From an uncultured Erythrobacter sp. (GTDB taxonomy: Bacteria; Pseudomonadota; Alphaproteobacteria; Sphingomonadales; Sphingomonadaceae): a DNA stretch of 64,000 nt. Under the pieces are notes generated by a model. The model had not been told where the DNA came from and ran no database searches. It worked only from the letters and a program-made list of their open reading frames with translations. Below, in pieces: positions 37,041-44,568 of this stretch. The first letter of the stretch is position 1; each line of letters starts with the position of its first letter. The position numbers and the translations under genes were made by a program. The stretch is from positions 1 to 64,000 of the forward strand of contig CANLPY010000001.1 of NCBI GenBank assembly GCA_947493165.1, read 5' to 3'.

Positions 37041-39568
37041 TGCGCTGGCTTTGCTCTAAGGAGCGGCAGGGAGCCGCCGATCGCGAACGCCAGCACCATA
37101 GCTAAGCCGAGACCAAGCACGGCTAGCACCTCGCCCCAGTTTGGAAGCCAATCAAACTCAAACAGCTGGGTGATGATCACCCACGCTAGACCTGAGCCAA
37201 GGCCCAACGCTACCAGCGCAAGCAGTCCAGCGATCAGGCCATATTCTGCCAATTGCATCAACAAGATCTGCTTCCGGCTCGCGCCAAGCACTCTCAGTAC
37301 AACCGTGTCATATGTCCGCGCTGCCCGTGCGGCCGCAATTGCACCCATTAGCACGGCAAGACCGGCGAGAACGGCTACGGCGGCCGCTGCAAGTGTTGCT
37401 AAGCCAACTTGGCGCAAAATTGTGCGCGCTTCGCCCAACACCTGGCCGACCTCAATGACTGAACTTGATGGGAATTCACGCACCAGATCGCGCAGCAATT
37501 CGCCGCGTTGATCGGTGTCGACACCGTCAGGCAGATCGAGCGTTGCAGAAAGGTTATGTGGAGCATCAGCGATGGCATTGCGGGAAAACACCATCGTGAA
37601 GTTGAAGCTCATATTCTCCCAGTCGATCTCCCGGACGTTGGCAATGCGCGTCTTGCGTTCGACGCCAAGCACTCCGATCGTCAGATAATCGCCGACACCG
37701 AGGCCAGCGGCTTCGGCCAATTGCGCGTCGATTGAAACCAATGGCTCCCCTGAGTGATCCGCGTCCCACCATTCGCCGTCAGTCAGGCGGTTTCCTTGCG
37801 GCAATTCGTCGGCATAAGTGATGCCGCGTTCGCCGCGCAGAGCCCAAGCGCCCTCTGGTATTTCTTCCAGTTCAGATACGCGCTGCATGGCGTCTTCAGC
37901 TCCAAACGCTAGCACTGCGCCGCGCAAGGTCGGCACGCTGCGCAGCATGGCATCGGGAAAGCGTGCTTCGACTAGCTCGTAAAAACGCTCTTCTTCCTGC
38001 ACGGGCACATCGAGCACAAAATAGTCGGGTGCCTCTTGCGGCACGCGGCTTTCGATATTGCCCTCGATTGCGCTTTGAACGCCTGCGAGCAGCACAAAAG
38101 CGGCCAGTCCAAAACCTAGCGCGGTGACCAGTGCGCCGGTCGGCGCTCCGGGGCGGTGGAGATTAGCGAGCGCGCTTCGAAGAAGAGGGTTTCTGGGGCG
38201 GGGCAGGCTTTTGGCGAGCTTTTGAATACCAAAGCCGAGGCCAGCTAGAGCGATCAGAGCGCCGCCAGCTCCGATTAGAAAACCGCCTGAAAGCCTAGGT
38301 TGATCGGTCGTGATGAGGGCCAGCGCGCAAATTGCGACGATCCCTGCGGCAGTGAGCGCTACCGCGCGCCAGTCGCGGGTCAGCGGGGTGATGCCAGACC
38401 GCATCAGCGCCATCGCTGGGAAAGTCCTCGCGCGCAGGAGAGGCGTGGCGGCGAAAGCGAAGGCGACTAGCAAGCCATACGCTGCAGCCAGCATCAGCGG
38501 GGCGGGCTCGATTACAAATCCACCTTCGACCGGCAATAGGCCTTGCAAGGCTGCGCCTAAGACGGGTGTGACCAAAACGCCGACGGCAAGACCGGCTGCG
38601 CTTCCGATGAGCGCGGCGACAGTGATTTGGAGCGCGTATACTCGTACTATGTCAGTTGATGACGCGCCGAGCACTTTCAGCGTCGCGATACTGCCCCTGC
38701 GTGCTTCAAGGTAAGATGACACTCCGCCAGCAATGCCGATCCCTGCGATTACCAATGCAGCAAGACCGACCAGCGTTAGAAAGTCGCTCATCCGGCCGAC
38801 GAAACGATCGGCGCCAGGCGAGGCGCGGTCTCGCGTTCGGAAGTCAAAGCCTGCTTCCGGGAACTGTTCTGTCAGCGCTTCTTCAACCGCCTCGGGATCG
38901 CGGCCCTGATCTGTGAAGGCGACCCGGTACTTGCTTTCATAAAGCGAGCCAGGTTCGAGCAGACCGGCGCGGCCCGGGATGGCTTCGGCAACTATAACCG
39001 TCGGGCCGAGCTGGAAGCCCTCCGATAAACGGTCTGGCTCTTTATCAATGATGCCGCCCGCGATGAGTTCGACCGTGCCAACAGTGAATGTGTCGCCAAC
39101 GGCAATATCCAACCGGTCCAGCGCCCCTTGGCCAAGCCATGCGGTGTTTCCGCTTGGCGCTCCAACTTCGCGGCCATCGGCGAGCGTCAGCGCTCCATAA
39201 AGCGGCCAGCGCTCATCGACCGCTTTCAATTCGACCGGAGCGGCGCCATCAGGGGTGGTAGCCATCGCTTGCAAGCGCGTGCCCCCTGATACGTCGCCAT
39301 ATTCTGATAGCGCGGCCAGCTCTTCGTCATTCAGCGCACGTTGCCAGATTTCCACTTCAAGATCGCCGCCCAGCAACTCTTGACCACTTGATTCCAGCTC
39401 GCGCTCAATCGCAGAGGTGAGCGTGCCGATCGCCGCCAATGCTGCGGTGCCTAAGAAGATGCAAACCAGCAGCAAGCGTAGCCCGCGAAAGCGCGCGTTC
39501 AGATCACGGCGAGCAATTCGCCACGCGCCGCTCCATGACAGACGCGCAGAAGGTGTTGCGTCGCTCAT
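37022..39568 (-). CDS. FtsX-like ABC transporter permease (YbbP type)
   Basis: This 848-residue membrane protein has one N-terminal transmembrane helix, a large periplasmic domain, two groups of central helices and a C-terminal three-helix FtsX domain. This duplicated layout is the one seen in YbbP. The segment ARRGSIATLKVLGASSTDIVR and its counterpart YDTVVLRVLGASRKQILL are the paired FtsX coupling regions. With the ATP-binding protein encoded just upstream (4-base ATGA overlap) it forms a transporter, probably a mechanotransmission or lipid/lipoprotein-handling system rather than an importer. The arylesterase gene diverging from the ATPase gene gives the same trio as E. coli ybbP-ybbA-tesA. 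Confidence 0.9.
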   Translation of the reverse strand: MSDATPSARLSWSGAWRIARRDLNARFRGLRLLLVCIFLGTAALAAIGTLTSAIERELESSGQELLGGDLEVEIWQRALNDEELAALSEYGDVSGGTRLQAMATTPDGAAPVELKAVDERWPLYGALTLADGREVGAPSGNTAWLGQGALDRLDIAVGDTFTVGTVELIAGGIIDKEPDRLSEGFQLGPTVIVAEAIPGRAGLLEPGSLYESKYRVAFTDQGRDPEAVEEALTEQFPEAGFDFRTRDRASPGADRFVGRMSDFLTLVGLAALVIAGIGIAGGVSSYLEARRGSIATLKVLGASSTDIVRVYALQITVAALIGSAAGLAVGVLVTPVLGAALQGLLPVEGGFVIEPAPLMLAAAYGLLVAFAFAATPLLRARTFPAMALMRSGITPLTRDWRAVALTAAGIVAICALALITTDQPRLSGGFLIGAGGALIALAGLGFGIQKLAKSLPRPRNPLLRSALANLHRPGAPTGALVTALGFGLAAFVLLAGVQSAIEGNIESRVPQEAPDYFVLDVPVQEEERFYELVEARFPDAMLRSVPTLRGAVLAFGAEDAMQRVSELEEIPEGAWALRGERGITYADELPQGNRLTDGEWWDADHSGEPLVSIDAQLAEAAGLGVGDYLTIGVLGVERKTRIANVREIDWENMSFNFTMVFSRNAIADAPHNLSATLDLPDGVDTDQRGELLRDLVREFPSSSVIEVGQVLGEARTILRQVGLATLAAAAVAVLAGLAVLMGAIAAARAARTYDTVVLRVLGASRKQILLMQLAEYGLIAGLLALVALGLGSGLAWVIITQLFEFDWLPNWGEVLAVLGLGLAMVLAFAIGGSLPLLRAKPAQALREL

Positions 39569-40287
39569 GCGGCTTTCGCTGTCTTCGTATCAGAGGCGAT
39601 GACGCCATCTGCCATTGTGATCACCCGCTCGCAGCGCTCAGCAAGTTTTGGATCGTGGGTAATGATCAACAAGGTAGCGCCAGTTTCACCGCGGCGTTCA
39701 AACAACAGGTTGATAATCTCTTCGCCAGTTGCTGCATCAAGATTGCCAGTCGGCTCATCAGCGAAAATGAGGCTGGGGCGCTGCGCGATGGCGCGCGCAA
39801 TTGCAACACGCTGTTGCTCTCCGCCCGACAGCTGGGTTGGGTAGTGGCCGATCCGGTGACCAAGGCCAACCGCCTGCAACTCTGCCTCTGCCCGCTGGCG
39901 CGGATTTTCACCACCGGACAATTCCATCGGAGTTGCCACATTTTCAGCTGCCGTCATCGTTGGCAAAAGATGGAATGCTTGTAAGACAATCCCGATCCGG
40001 CCGCGCCGGGCGCGGGCCAAACCATCTTCATCAAGGTCCGCGAAGTTCTCGCCGGCAACTTGCAACGTTCCGCTCGTGGCACGCTCAAGCCCAGACAGCA
40101 CCGCCATAAGAGAGCTTTTGCCTGAACCCGATGGGCCGAGCAAAGCGACGACTTCTCCCTCTGCGATATCGAGGTCGATACCACGCAGGATTTCGACCGG
40201 CGCCTGAGCGGAACCGAGTGTCAGAGTGAGGTTGCGGGCGGAAATCGCAGGGGCGGGCGCAAAAGATGGGTTTGTCACAGGATCCAA
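39565..40287 (-). CDS. ABC transporter ATP-binding protein (YbbA/LolD type)
   Basis: This 240-residue ATPase has Walker A GPSGSGKS, the Q-loop, signature LSGGEQQRVAIARAI, Walker B LIFADEPTGNLD and the switch His in IITHD. The MacB/LolD-like 'EPTGNLD' form fits a partner of FtsX-type permeases, and the permease gene overlaps its stop by 4 bases. The start is uncertain: TTG at 40287 and GTG three codons later are both close to a GGAT element. It diverges from the arylesterase gene about 50 bases away. Confidence 0.92.
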   Translation of the reverse strand: MDPVTNPSFAPAPAISARNLTLTLGSAQAPVEILRGIDLDIAEGEVVALLGPSGSGKSSLMAVLSGLERATSGTLQVAGENFADLDEDGLARARRGRIGIVLQAFHLLPTMTAAENVATPMELSGGENPRQRAEAELQAVGLGHRIGHYPTQLSGGEQQRVAIARAIAQRPSLIFADEPTGNLDAATGEEIINLLFERRGETGATLLIITHDPKLAERCERVITMADGVIASDTKTAKAA

Positions 40288-40337
40288 ATGGCATAGGGGT
40301 GAGTTGCAAACAAGATACCCAAGTCGGAGGCTGGTAG

Positions 40338-41078
40338 ATGGAAATGGGCGTTTGGTCGAAGAAGTTGATGGCGGCGCTGCTGGCGCTTGTCGTTACTGCG
40401 TGTGGAAGCGAAACCCCTGCGGCTGATCCGCAAAGGGGAGCAGATGCTGGTAATAACCCTTCTGCTGCTGCTCCGGTTCCCGTCGACGGTCCAGAAAGGC
40501 GGATCGTTGCCTTCGGAGATAGCTTGTTTGCTGGCTATGGGGTTGATCCAAGCGATAGCTATCCTACCAAATTGCAAGGGGCATTGCGCACCTCTGGCGT
40601 GAATGCTCTTGTGGTCAATGCTGGCATTTCCGGTGATACAAGCGCGGCGGGTCGCCAACGTTTGGCCTTTACGCTTGATGCTCAAGAGGAAAAGCCTGAC
40701 CTGTTCATTCTGGAATTGGGCGGGAATGATCTGCTGCGCGGCATTGAGCCTAATGAGACGCGCGCGAACATTGCTGCGATGCTTGATGAGTTGCAGGCGC
40801 GCGAAATTCCCGTTCTGGTCATGGGGATGAGAGCGCCGCCTAATTACGGGCCGGAGTATCAGGCTGATTTTGATGCGCTGTACGGTGATTTAGCCCGCGA
40901 ATATGGCGCTGCGCTGATCCCGTTTTGGCTGGAAGATATATATCAAGAACCTCAATTGTTCCAATCGGACCGTATTCATCCCACCGTTGAAGGGATTGAA
41001 CGTCTGGTTGCAGGTACCTTGGGCGAAATTGAGGCGGCCTTACCGCAAGTTGATGAAAGCGCAGCAGCGGCGAATTGA
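40338..41078 (+). CDS. TesA-like arylesterase/lysophospholipase (GDSL/SGNH family) lipoprotein
   Basis: This 246-residue protein has a lipoprotein-type signal (lipobox VTAC, near residue 22), an Ala/Pro-rich linker and an SGNH hydrolase domain. Block I is VAFGDSLFAGYG with the nucleophile Ser, block II has the Gly in NAGISGDT, block III the Asn in ELGGNDLLRG, and block V the Asp and His in SDRIHPT. All four catalytic blocks are intact. It would hydrolyse acyl esters or thioesters in the periplasm. The ATG has GGAGG about 8 bases upstream. Divergence from an YbbA/YbbP-type ABC pair repeats the E. coli tesA neighbourhood. Confidence 0.92.
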   Translation: MEMGVWSKKLMAALLALVVTACGSETPAADPQRGADAGNNPSAAAPVPVDGPERRIVAFGDSLFAGYGVDPSDSYPTKLQGALRTSGVNALVVNAGISGDTSAAGRQRLAFTLDAQEEKPDLFILELGGNDLLRGIEPNETRANIAAMLDELQAREIPVLVMGMRAPPNYGPEYQADFDALYGDLAREYGAALIPFWLEDIYQEPQLFQSDRIHPTVEGIERLVAGTLGEIEAALPQVDESAAAAN

Positions 41079-41082
41079 CCGG

Positions 41083-42159
41083 TTAAAGTGGCTCTAACTC
41101 GCCGTTAGACACGCGCCAGATGGCTGCGTCTTGAGCAATGTCACCAAAGGGCGATAGCTCAGTTCCGGTCATCCACACTTGCGCGCGGCCTTGTCCTAGG
41201 CGTTCAAACAAGGCCTTGCGACGGACTGGATCAAGGTGGGCGGCTACCTCATCCAGCAGCAAGATCGAAGGGCGACCCTCTGCTGCTAACACCGACTGCG
41301 CCAAGGTGATGGCGATCAACATCGCCTTCTGCTCCCCGGTGGAGCATGAAGCCGCTGCCTGACCCGACCCGGCCATCACGACGTCCAATTCATCGCGGTG
41401 TGGCCCGGTAAGAGCGCGCCCTGCCGCGCGATCTCGCCCGCGTTGGCGTGTCAGTTCATCACGCAGCGCTTCTGGATCGGTTGGGCCGCCCGGTCGGTAT
41501 GTCAGCACAGGTTTGGCAAATGGTTGAGCGGGTAGGGCGGACAGTTCAACGCTCAGCGCTTCGATCAGGCCAAGGCGATTGGACGATACTTGCGACCCAT
41601 GCTGTGCAACTTGAGCTTCAATCGCATCAAGCCAGCGGGCATCGCCGCGTTCTTCGAGCAGCTTGTTGCGTTCCCGCAGGGCAGTTTCAAGGCTCGCCAC
41701 AGATTTTGCGTGTCTAGGCTCCACTGCGAGGGTCATGCGATCAACAAACCGGCGACGCGCTCCGGCAGAATCCATGAACAATCCGTCCATCGCCGGGGTC
41801 AGCCAAGAAATCGCCAGCCACTCGCTAAGCGACGTCGCGCTCGCATCTGCGCCATTGACGCGGACCAAGCGGCGGCGCGGCTGCTGCGGATCGATATAAG
41901 TGCCAATGCGCGCGCTTATCTGGCCTTGTTCCATGAGGTTCGCGCCTATGGCAAAGCCACCCGTTGCGTTCTGGAGAGGGACATCACTCAAGGATGCGCG
42001 GCGAATGCCCCTGCCGGGACTGAAGAGCGATAGCGCTTCCAGGACGTTGGTTTTTCCAGCGCCATTCTCTCCCACGAGCAGGTTGAACTTCGCGGAGCCT
42101 GATAGCTCGCTCGCCGCGTGATTGCGGAAATTTTCGAGGGAAATTCGGTCGAGCGACAT
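41083..42159 (-). CDS. recF: DNA replication and repair protein RecF
   Basis: This 358-residue SMC-like ATPase opens with the family signature RISLENFRNHAASEL and has Walker A LLVGENGAGKTNVLEAL, signature-motif region CSTGEQKAMLIAI, and Walker B ILLLDEVAAHLD. It loads RecA at single-strand gaps with RecO and RecR. Here it is not beside dnaN/gyrB as in many bacteria. It converges with the arylesterase gene (4-base gap), and its start faces the sigma-54-type promoter region of the small-protein operon, so 242 bases are shared upstream. Confidence 0.95.
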   Translation of the reverse strand: MSLDRISLENFRNHAASELSGSAKFNLLVGENGAGKTNVLEALSLFSPGRGIRRASLSDVPLQNATGGFAIGANLMEQGQISARIGTYIDPQQPRRRLVRVNGADASATSLSEWLAISWLTPAMDGLFMDSAGARRRFVDRMTLAVEPRHAKSVASLETALRERNKLLEERGDARWLDAIEAQVAQHGSQVSSNRLGLIEALSVELSALPAQPFAKPVLTYRPGGPTDPEALRDELTRQRGRDRAAGRALTGPHRDELDVVMAGSGQAAASCSTGEQKAMLIAITLAQSVLAAEGRPSILLLDEVAAHLDPVRRKALFERLGQGRAQVWMTGTELSPFGDIAQDAAIWRVSNGELEPL

Positions 42160-42260
42160 AGCCTATGCGCGGTAGCACGCACGGCAATTATCGCCAGTCA
42201 CACTGAATGCAAAATCACCGATCCCAATAAATGGGAAAAATCACCAACCTTTCGGAATGA

Positions 42261-42276
42261 TGAACAAGTTGTTTCA
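42261..42276 (+). promoter_or_regulatory. candidate enhancer-binding site upstream of the sigma-54 promoter
   Basis: TGAACAAGTTGTTTCA is a near-perfect dyad (TGAACAA against TTGTTTCA with one inserted T). It lies about 70-85 bases before the expected start of transcription, within the range used by sigma-54 activators. The activator is unknown; PspF is a guess from the pspC gene downstream. Confidence 0.3.
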
Positions 42277-42320
42277 GCATGTAAACTCGCCAAGCCGCAG
42301 AAAACTGCCGTTTTTTGAGT

Positions 42321-42338
42321 TTGGCACGGTCCCTGCAA
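42321..42338 (+). promoter_or_regulatory. sigma-54 (-24/-12) promoter
   Basis: TTGGCACGGTCCCTGCAA matches the sigma-54 consensus TGGCACG-N4-TTGC at every defined base except the first T of TTGC, which is C. The essential GG (-24) and GC (-12) are present with the correct 10-base spacing. Transcription should begin near 42348, about 54 bases before the first small-protein gene. The element lies in intergenic DNA and points at the operon. Confidence 0.75.
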
Positions 42339-42353
42339 TTTATCGGGTATCCA

Positions 42354-42368
42354 GAGAGACAGTCTCTC
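42354..42368 (+). promoter_or_regulatory. perfect palindrome just after the expected transcription start
   Basis: GAGAGACAGTCTCTC has exact 7-base arms around a single A. It falls at about +6 to +20 of the predicted transcript. In DNA it could be an operator; in RNA a one-base loop is too tight, so at most 5-6 pairs would form. Confidence 0.4.
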
Positions 42369-42401
42369 AGGAACATGAAAGATCAACTAAGGAGACCAAA
42401 A

Positions 42402-42515
42402 ATGTTTGCAGTCGAAACCACCAACCGCCTGTTCGCCGCCGCTTTCTCGCTCGCCATCTCGGCTGCGTTCATGGCCACCGCGATCCTTCCAGCCAGCCCA
42501 CAACTGTTTGCTTAA
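42402..42515 (+). CDS. small single-span membrane protein, tandem copy 1
   Basis: This 37-residue protein starts MFAVETTNRLF and has one hydrophobic helix (about residues 11-30) containing SLAISAAFMATAI, followed by LPASP and a short tail. AAGGAG lies 8 bases before the ATG, a strong ribosome-binding site. An in-frame ATG nine codons upstream is open, but both paralogues also begin with MF, which fixes the start. It is the first gene after the sigma-54 promoter. I know no named family; the function is unknown. The shared AISA-x-F-x-A-x-AI-x-P-x-SP core with the next two genes shows an ancestral duplication. Confidence 0.8.
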   Translation: MFAVETTNRLFAAAFSLAISAAFMATAILPASPQLFA

Positions 42516-42552
42516 GTCCGAACAGACCTCTTGAATTGAAAGGCCCCCAATC

Positions 42553-42666
42553 ATGTTTAGCAACGATATCGGATCTCGCGCAGTAGCTGCCGTTTTCTCG
42601 GTCGCAATTTCCGCAATCTTCTTCGCCAGTGCCATCATCCCCGGTTCCCCCGGCCTGATCGCCTAA
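42553..42666 (+). CDS. small single-span membrane protein, tandem copy 2
   Basis: This 37-residue protein starts MFSNDIGSRAV and has one membrane helix (about residues 10-30) with SVAISAIFFASAI, then IPGSPGLIA. It lies 37 bases after copy 1 and is preceded by AAAGG. It is the most divergent of the three: Phe and Ser replace Met and Thr in the FMATAI motif and Gly replaces Ala in PASP. The conserved Ser-Arg before the helix is present. Length, helix position and the terminal P-x-SP motif match its neighbours, so this is a real member of the family despite its size. Function unknown. Confidence 0.78.
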   Translation: MFSNDIGSRAVAAVFSVAISAIFFASAIIPGSPGLIA

Positions 42667-42702
42667 TCTTCTCCAATCAACACCCCATAAGGAAATAGAA
42701 AA

Positions 42703-42825
42703 ATGTTCGCTTCAATTGACCTCAGCAGCCGCGTCTTTGCCGCTGTCTCGGCTCTCGCGATTTCAGCCGTGTTCATGGCCACCGCGATTGTCCCTGCCAG
42801 CCCAGCTCTCGGAGTGATGGCATGA
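42703..42825 (+). CDS. small single-span membrane protein, tandem copy 3
   Basis: This 40-residue protein starts MFASIDLSSRVFAA and has the membrane helix ALAISAVFMATAIV (about residues 12-30), followed by PASPALGVMA. AAGGAAA lies 8 bases upstream. It resembles copy 1 most closely (FMATAI, PASP) and shares the pre-helix SR with copy 2. Its stop overlaps the ATG of pspC (ATGA), so pspC translation is coupled to it, which ties this family physically to PspC. Function unknown; a role in the inner membrane as a PspC partner is inference. Confidence 0.8.
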   Translation: MFASIDLSSRVFAAVSALAISAVFMATAIVPASPALGVMA

Positions 42826-43037
42826 ACGACGTAACCAAAGGTTCAGGCAACCGTCCGCCTCAAACGGGCCTTCGCCTCGACAAAAACAATGGCAAAGTGT
42901 TCGGTGTTTGCTCAGGCTTGGCCAATTGGTCTGGCGTGGATGCCATGATATGGCGGATCGGCTTTGTTGCTTGCACACTTCTGGGTATCGGATTTCCGAT
43001 CCTGATTTACATCGCGATGGCTTTGATCATCGATTGA
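42822..43037 (+). CDS. pspC: PspC-domain inner-membrane protein
   Basis: This 71-residue protein has a hydrophilic N-terminal 25 residues and a PspC domain: GKVFGVCSGLANWSGVDAM followed by a hydrophobic segment (WRIGFVACTLLGIGFPILIY). PspC senses or relays inner-membrane stress in the phage-shock system, usually with PspA and PspB; neither is in this window. The gene starts within the stop of the third small membrane protein, with GGAG inside that gene as ribosome-binding site. A sigma-54 promoter upstream of the operon fits Psp regulation in enterobacteria. A strong terminator follows. Confidence 0.88.
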   Translation: MNDVTKGSGNRPPQTGLRLDKNNGKVFGVCSGLANWSGVDAMIWRIGFVACTLLGIGFPILIYIAMALIID

Positions 43038-43102
43038 ACTTGGCGCTAAGATGAGCGGGTCCCGGTTTTCGGAACGCCAAGACCGATCTTAACAAACCGG
43101 GA

Positions 43103-43124
43103 GGGGCCATTTGGCCCCTTTTTT
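43103..43124 (+). terminator. rho-independent terminator closing the small-protein/pspC operon
   Basis: GGGGCC-ATTT-GGCCCC followed by six T residues is a textbook terminator, 65 bases after the pspC stop. It defines the 3' end of the sigma-54 operon. Confidence 0.92.
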
Positions 43125-43152
43125 GTGCGCGGCTTATTCCGGCGGCAAACAG

Positions 43153-43947
43153 CTACATTGCCGAAATGCCGCCGTCGAGTTTGATCTCTGCACCGGTCAT
43201 AAAGCGGCTTTCATCGCTGGCGAGATAGAGCACCGCATTGGCGATATCATCGGGTTCACCAACGAACTTCAAAGGTATTTGCCGCGCCAACTTATCCATC
43301 AGCACTTGCTTATCCAGCCCCGAATGCTTCGCCGTCCCATCAAGGATTGGCGTATCAACGAAAGTCGGGTGCACCGAATTGCAGCGAATTTGCATGTTCT
43401 TTTTGGCGCAATGGAGCGCGATTGATTTGGACAGCATCCAAACGCTCGCCTTGGAGGCATTATAGGCAGGCATTGTATCGCTTGCGATCAAGCCCGCGAT
43501 TGAACTGATATTGACGATAGAGCCAGGCGCATGTTCGCGCATTAACGGCAGCGCCTTTTGGCATCCGTGAAAGATGGAATCGACATTGACGGCAAAGCAC
43601 CGCTTCCAATCGTCAAAATCGCACTCTTCAATATTGCCTGCGACGCCGATCCCGGCGTTGTTTACGAGCACATTGAGCCCGCCGATTTCTTCGCGCGCAG
43701 CATCGACTGCGGCTTCCCAATCATCCGGACTAGTCACGTCATGTTTGATGCCGTGGGCATGGCCTGCGCCGCATTCTGCATTGATTCGTGCCGCAGTGTC
43801 TTGCGCGCCTTGGCCATTGATATCCGTGCAAAGAACGCGTGCGCCTTCCCTTGCGAGCAGCGCCGCGTGAGCGGCTCCCAGTCCCTGCGCAGCACCTGTT
43901 ACCAGTGCTAGCTTACCCTGTACGCGTCCTTTTCTCTCGGCGCTCAT
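43153..43947 (-). CDS. short-chain dehydrogenase/reductase
   Basis: This 264-residue classical SDR has the cofactor motif TGAAQGLGAAHA near residues 17-28, NNAG at the central strand, the catalytic Ser in NISSIAG and the YxxxK pair in YNASKAS. The C-terminal DESRFMTGAEIKLDGG is typical. It oxidises or reduces an alcohol/ketone with NAD(H) or NADP(H); the early Asp after the second strand (LCTDINGQ) favours NAD. The substrate is unknown. It is the last gene of a group that includes a NUDIX gene 4 bases upstream. Confidence 0.9.
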   Translation of the reverse strand: MSAERKGRVQGKLALVTGAAQGLGAAHAALLAREGARVLCTDINGQGAQDTAARINAECGAGHAHGIKHDVTSPDDWEAAVDAAREEIGGLNVLVNNAGIGVAGNIEECDFDDWKRCFAVNVDSIFHGCQKALPLMREHAPGSIVNISSIAGLIASDTMPAYNASKASVWMLSKSIALHCAKKNMQIRCNSVHPTFVDTPILDGTAKHSGLDKQVLMDKLARQIPLKFVGEPDDIANAVLYLASDESRFMTGAEIKLDGGISAM

Positions 43948-43951
43948 AATC

Positions 43952-44557
43952 TCATTCCTCTTCCAAAAATCCTGGCATCATCAACATCGCAATACGCACA
44001 TCGACGCCGTGCCCGGCCTTGCGCCATTCTGCAACAAAACGAGGCAGCTCACCGAGCTCGATACGGTGCACTAGTATGTTTTCACTATCGGTTCCGCCGC
44101 CCGCACTCACCTTTTTAAGGCCATGCGCGCGCAGCAAAGTGAAGGCTTCACTGACCATGCCGGGCGATGAGTAATACTCGCCCAAATTCTCCATGCGTTC
44201 AGCGGTGTAGCCGGTTTCTTCTTCAAGTTCGCGTAGCGCCGCATCGGCGGCTGCTTCGCCTTCTTTGTCCTCGTCATCGCCGACTAGGCCAGCAGGGATT
44301 TCCAAGCAGAACTTGCCAAGCGGCACGCGGTATTGGCTGACGAGGAGAACATGACGCGATCCATCGGCCTCTTCATCGATCGCGAGAATGGCGGCTGCGC
44401 GGATCCCCCGAGTTCGCCCAACATATTCCCAGCGACCGCGTTGCTTGGCGGAGATGAAGCGACCTTCCCAATGCACATGTTCAGGCAATGCCGCATCGGG
44501 ATCGCGAACCAGATCGGCAGAGGAAGGAATATCGAATCCAGACTTGTCGGCTCTCAT
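43952..44557 (-). CDS. NUDIX hydrolase, ADP-ribose pyrophosphatase-like
   Basis: This 201-residue protein carries a complete NUDIX box (G-x5-E-x7-REUxEExGU) ending in ALRELEEETGYTAERM, with the metal-binding glutamates. The preceding FCLEIPAGLVGDDED and the following LGEYYSSPGMVSEAF place it with ADP-sugar/ADP-ribose pyrophosphatases. It would cleave an ADP-ribose-like compound in the cytosol. It lies 11 bases downstream of a TPM-domain gene and 4 bases upstream of the SDR gene, so the five genes from lemA to the SDR may form one transcript. Confidence 0.9.
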   Translation of the reverse strand: MRADKSGFDIPSSADLVRDPDAALPEHVHWEGRFISAKQRGRWEYVGRTRGIRAAAILAIDEEADGSRHVLLVSQYRVPLGKFCLEIPAGLVGDDEDKEGEAAADAALRELEEETGYTAERMENLGEYYSSPGMVSEAFTLLRAHGLKKVSAGGGTDSENILVHRIELGELPRFVAEWRKAGHGVDVRIAMLMMPGFLEEE

Positions 44558-44568
44558 GACCGCGACGC

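Noticed and set aside
42297..42316. GCAG-AAAA-CTGC followed by a T-run upstream of the sigma-54 promoter, as a terminator
   Set aside because: The stem is only 4 bases and no plus-strand gene ends before it; the A/T tract more likely bends DNA between the activator site and the promoter.
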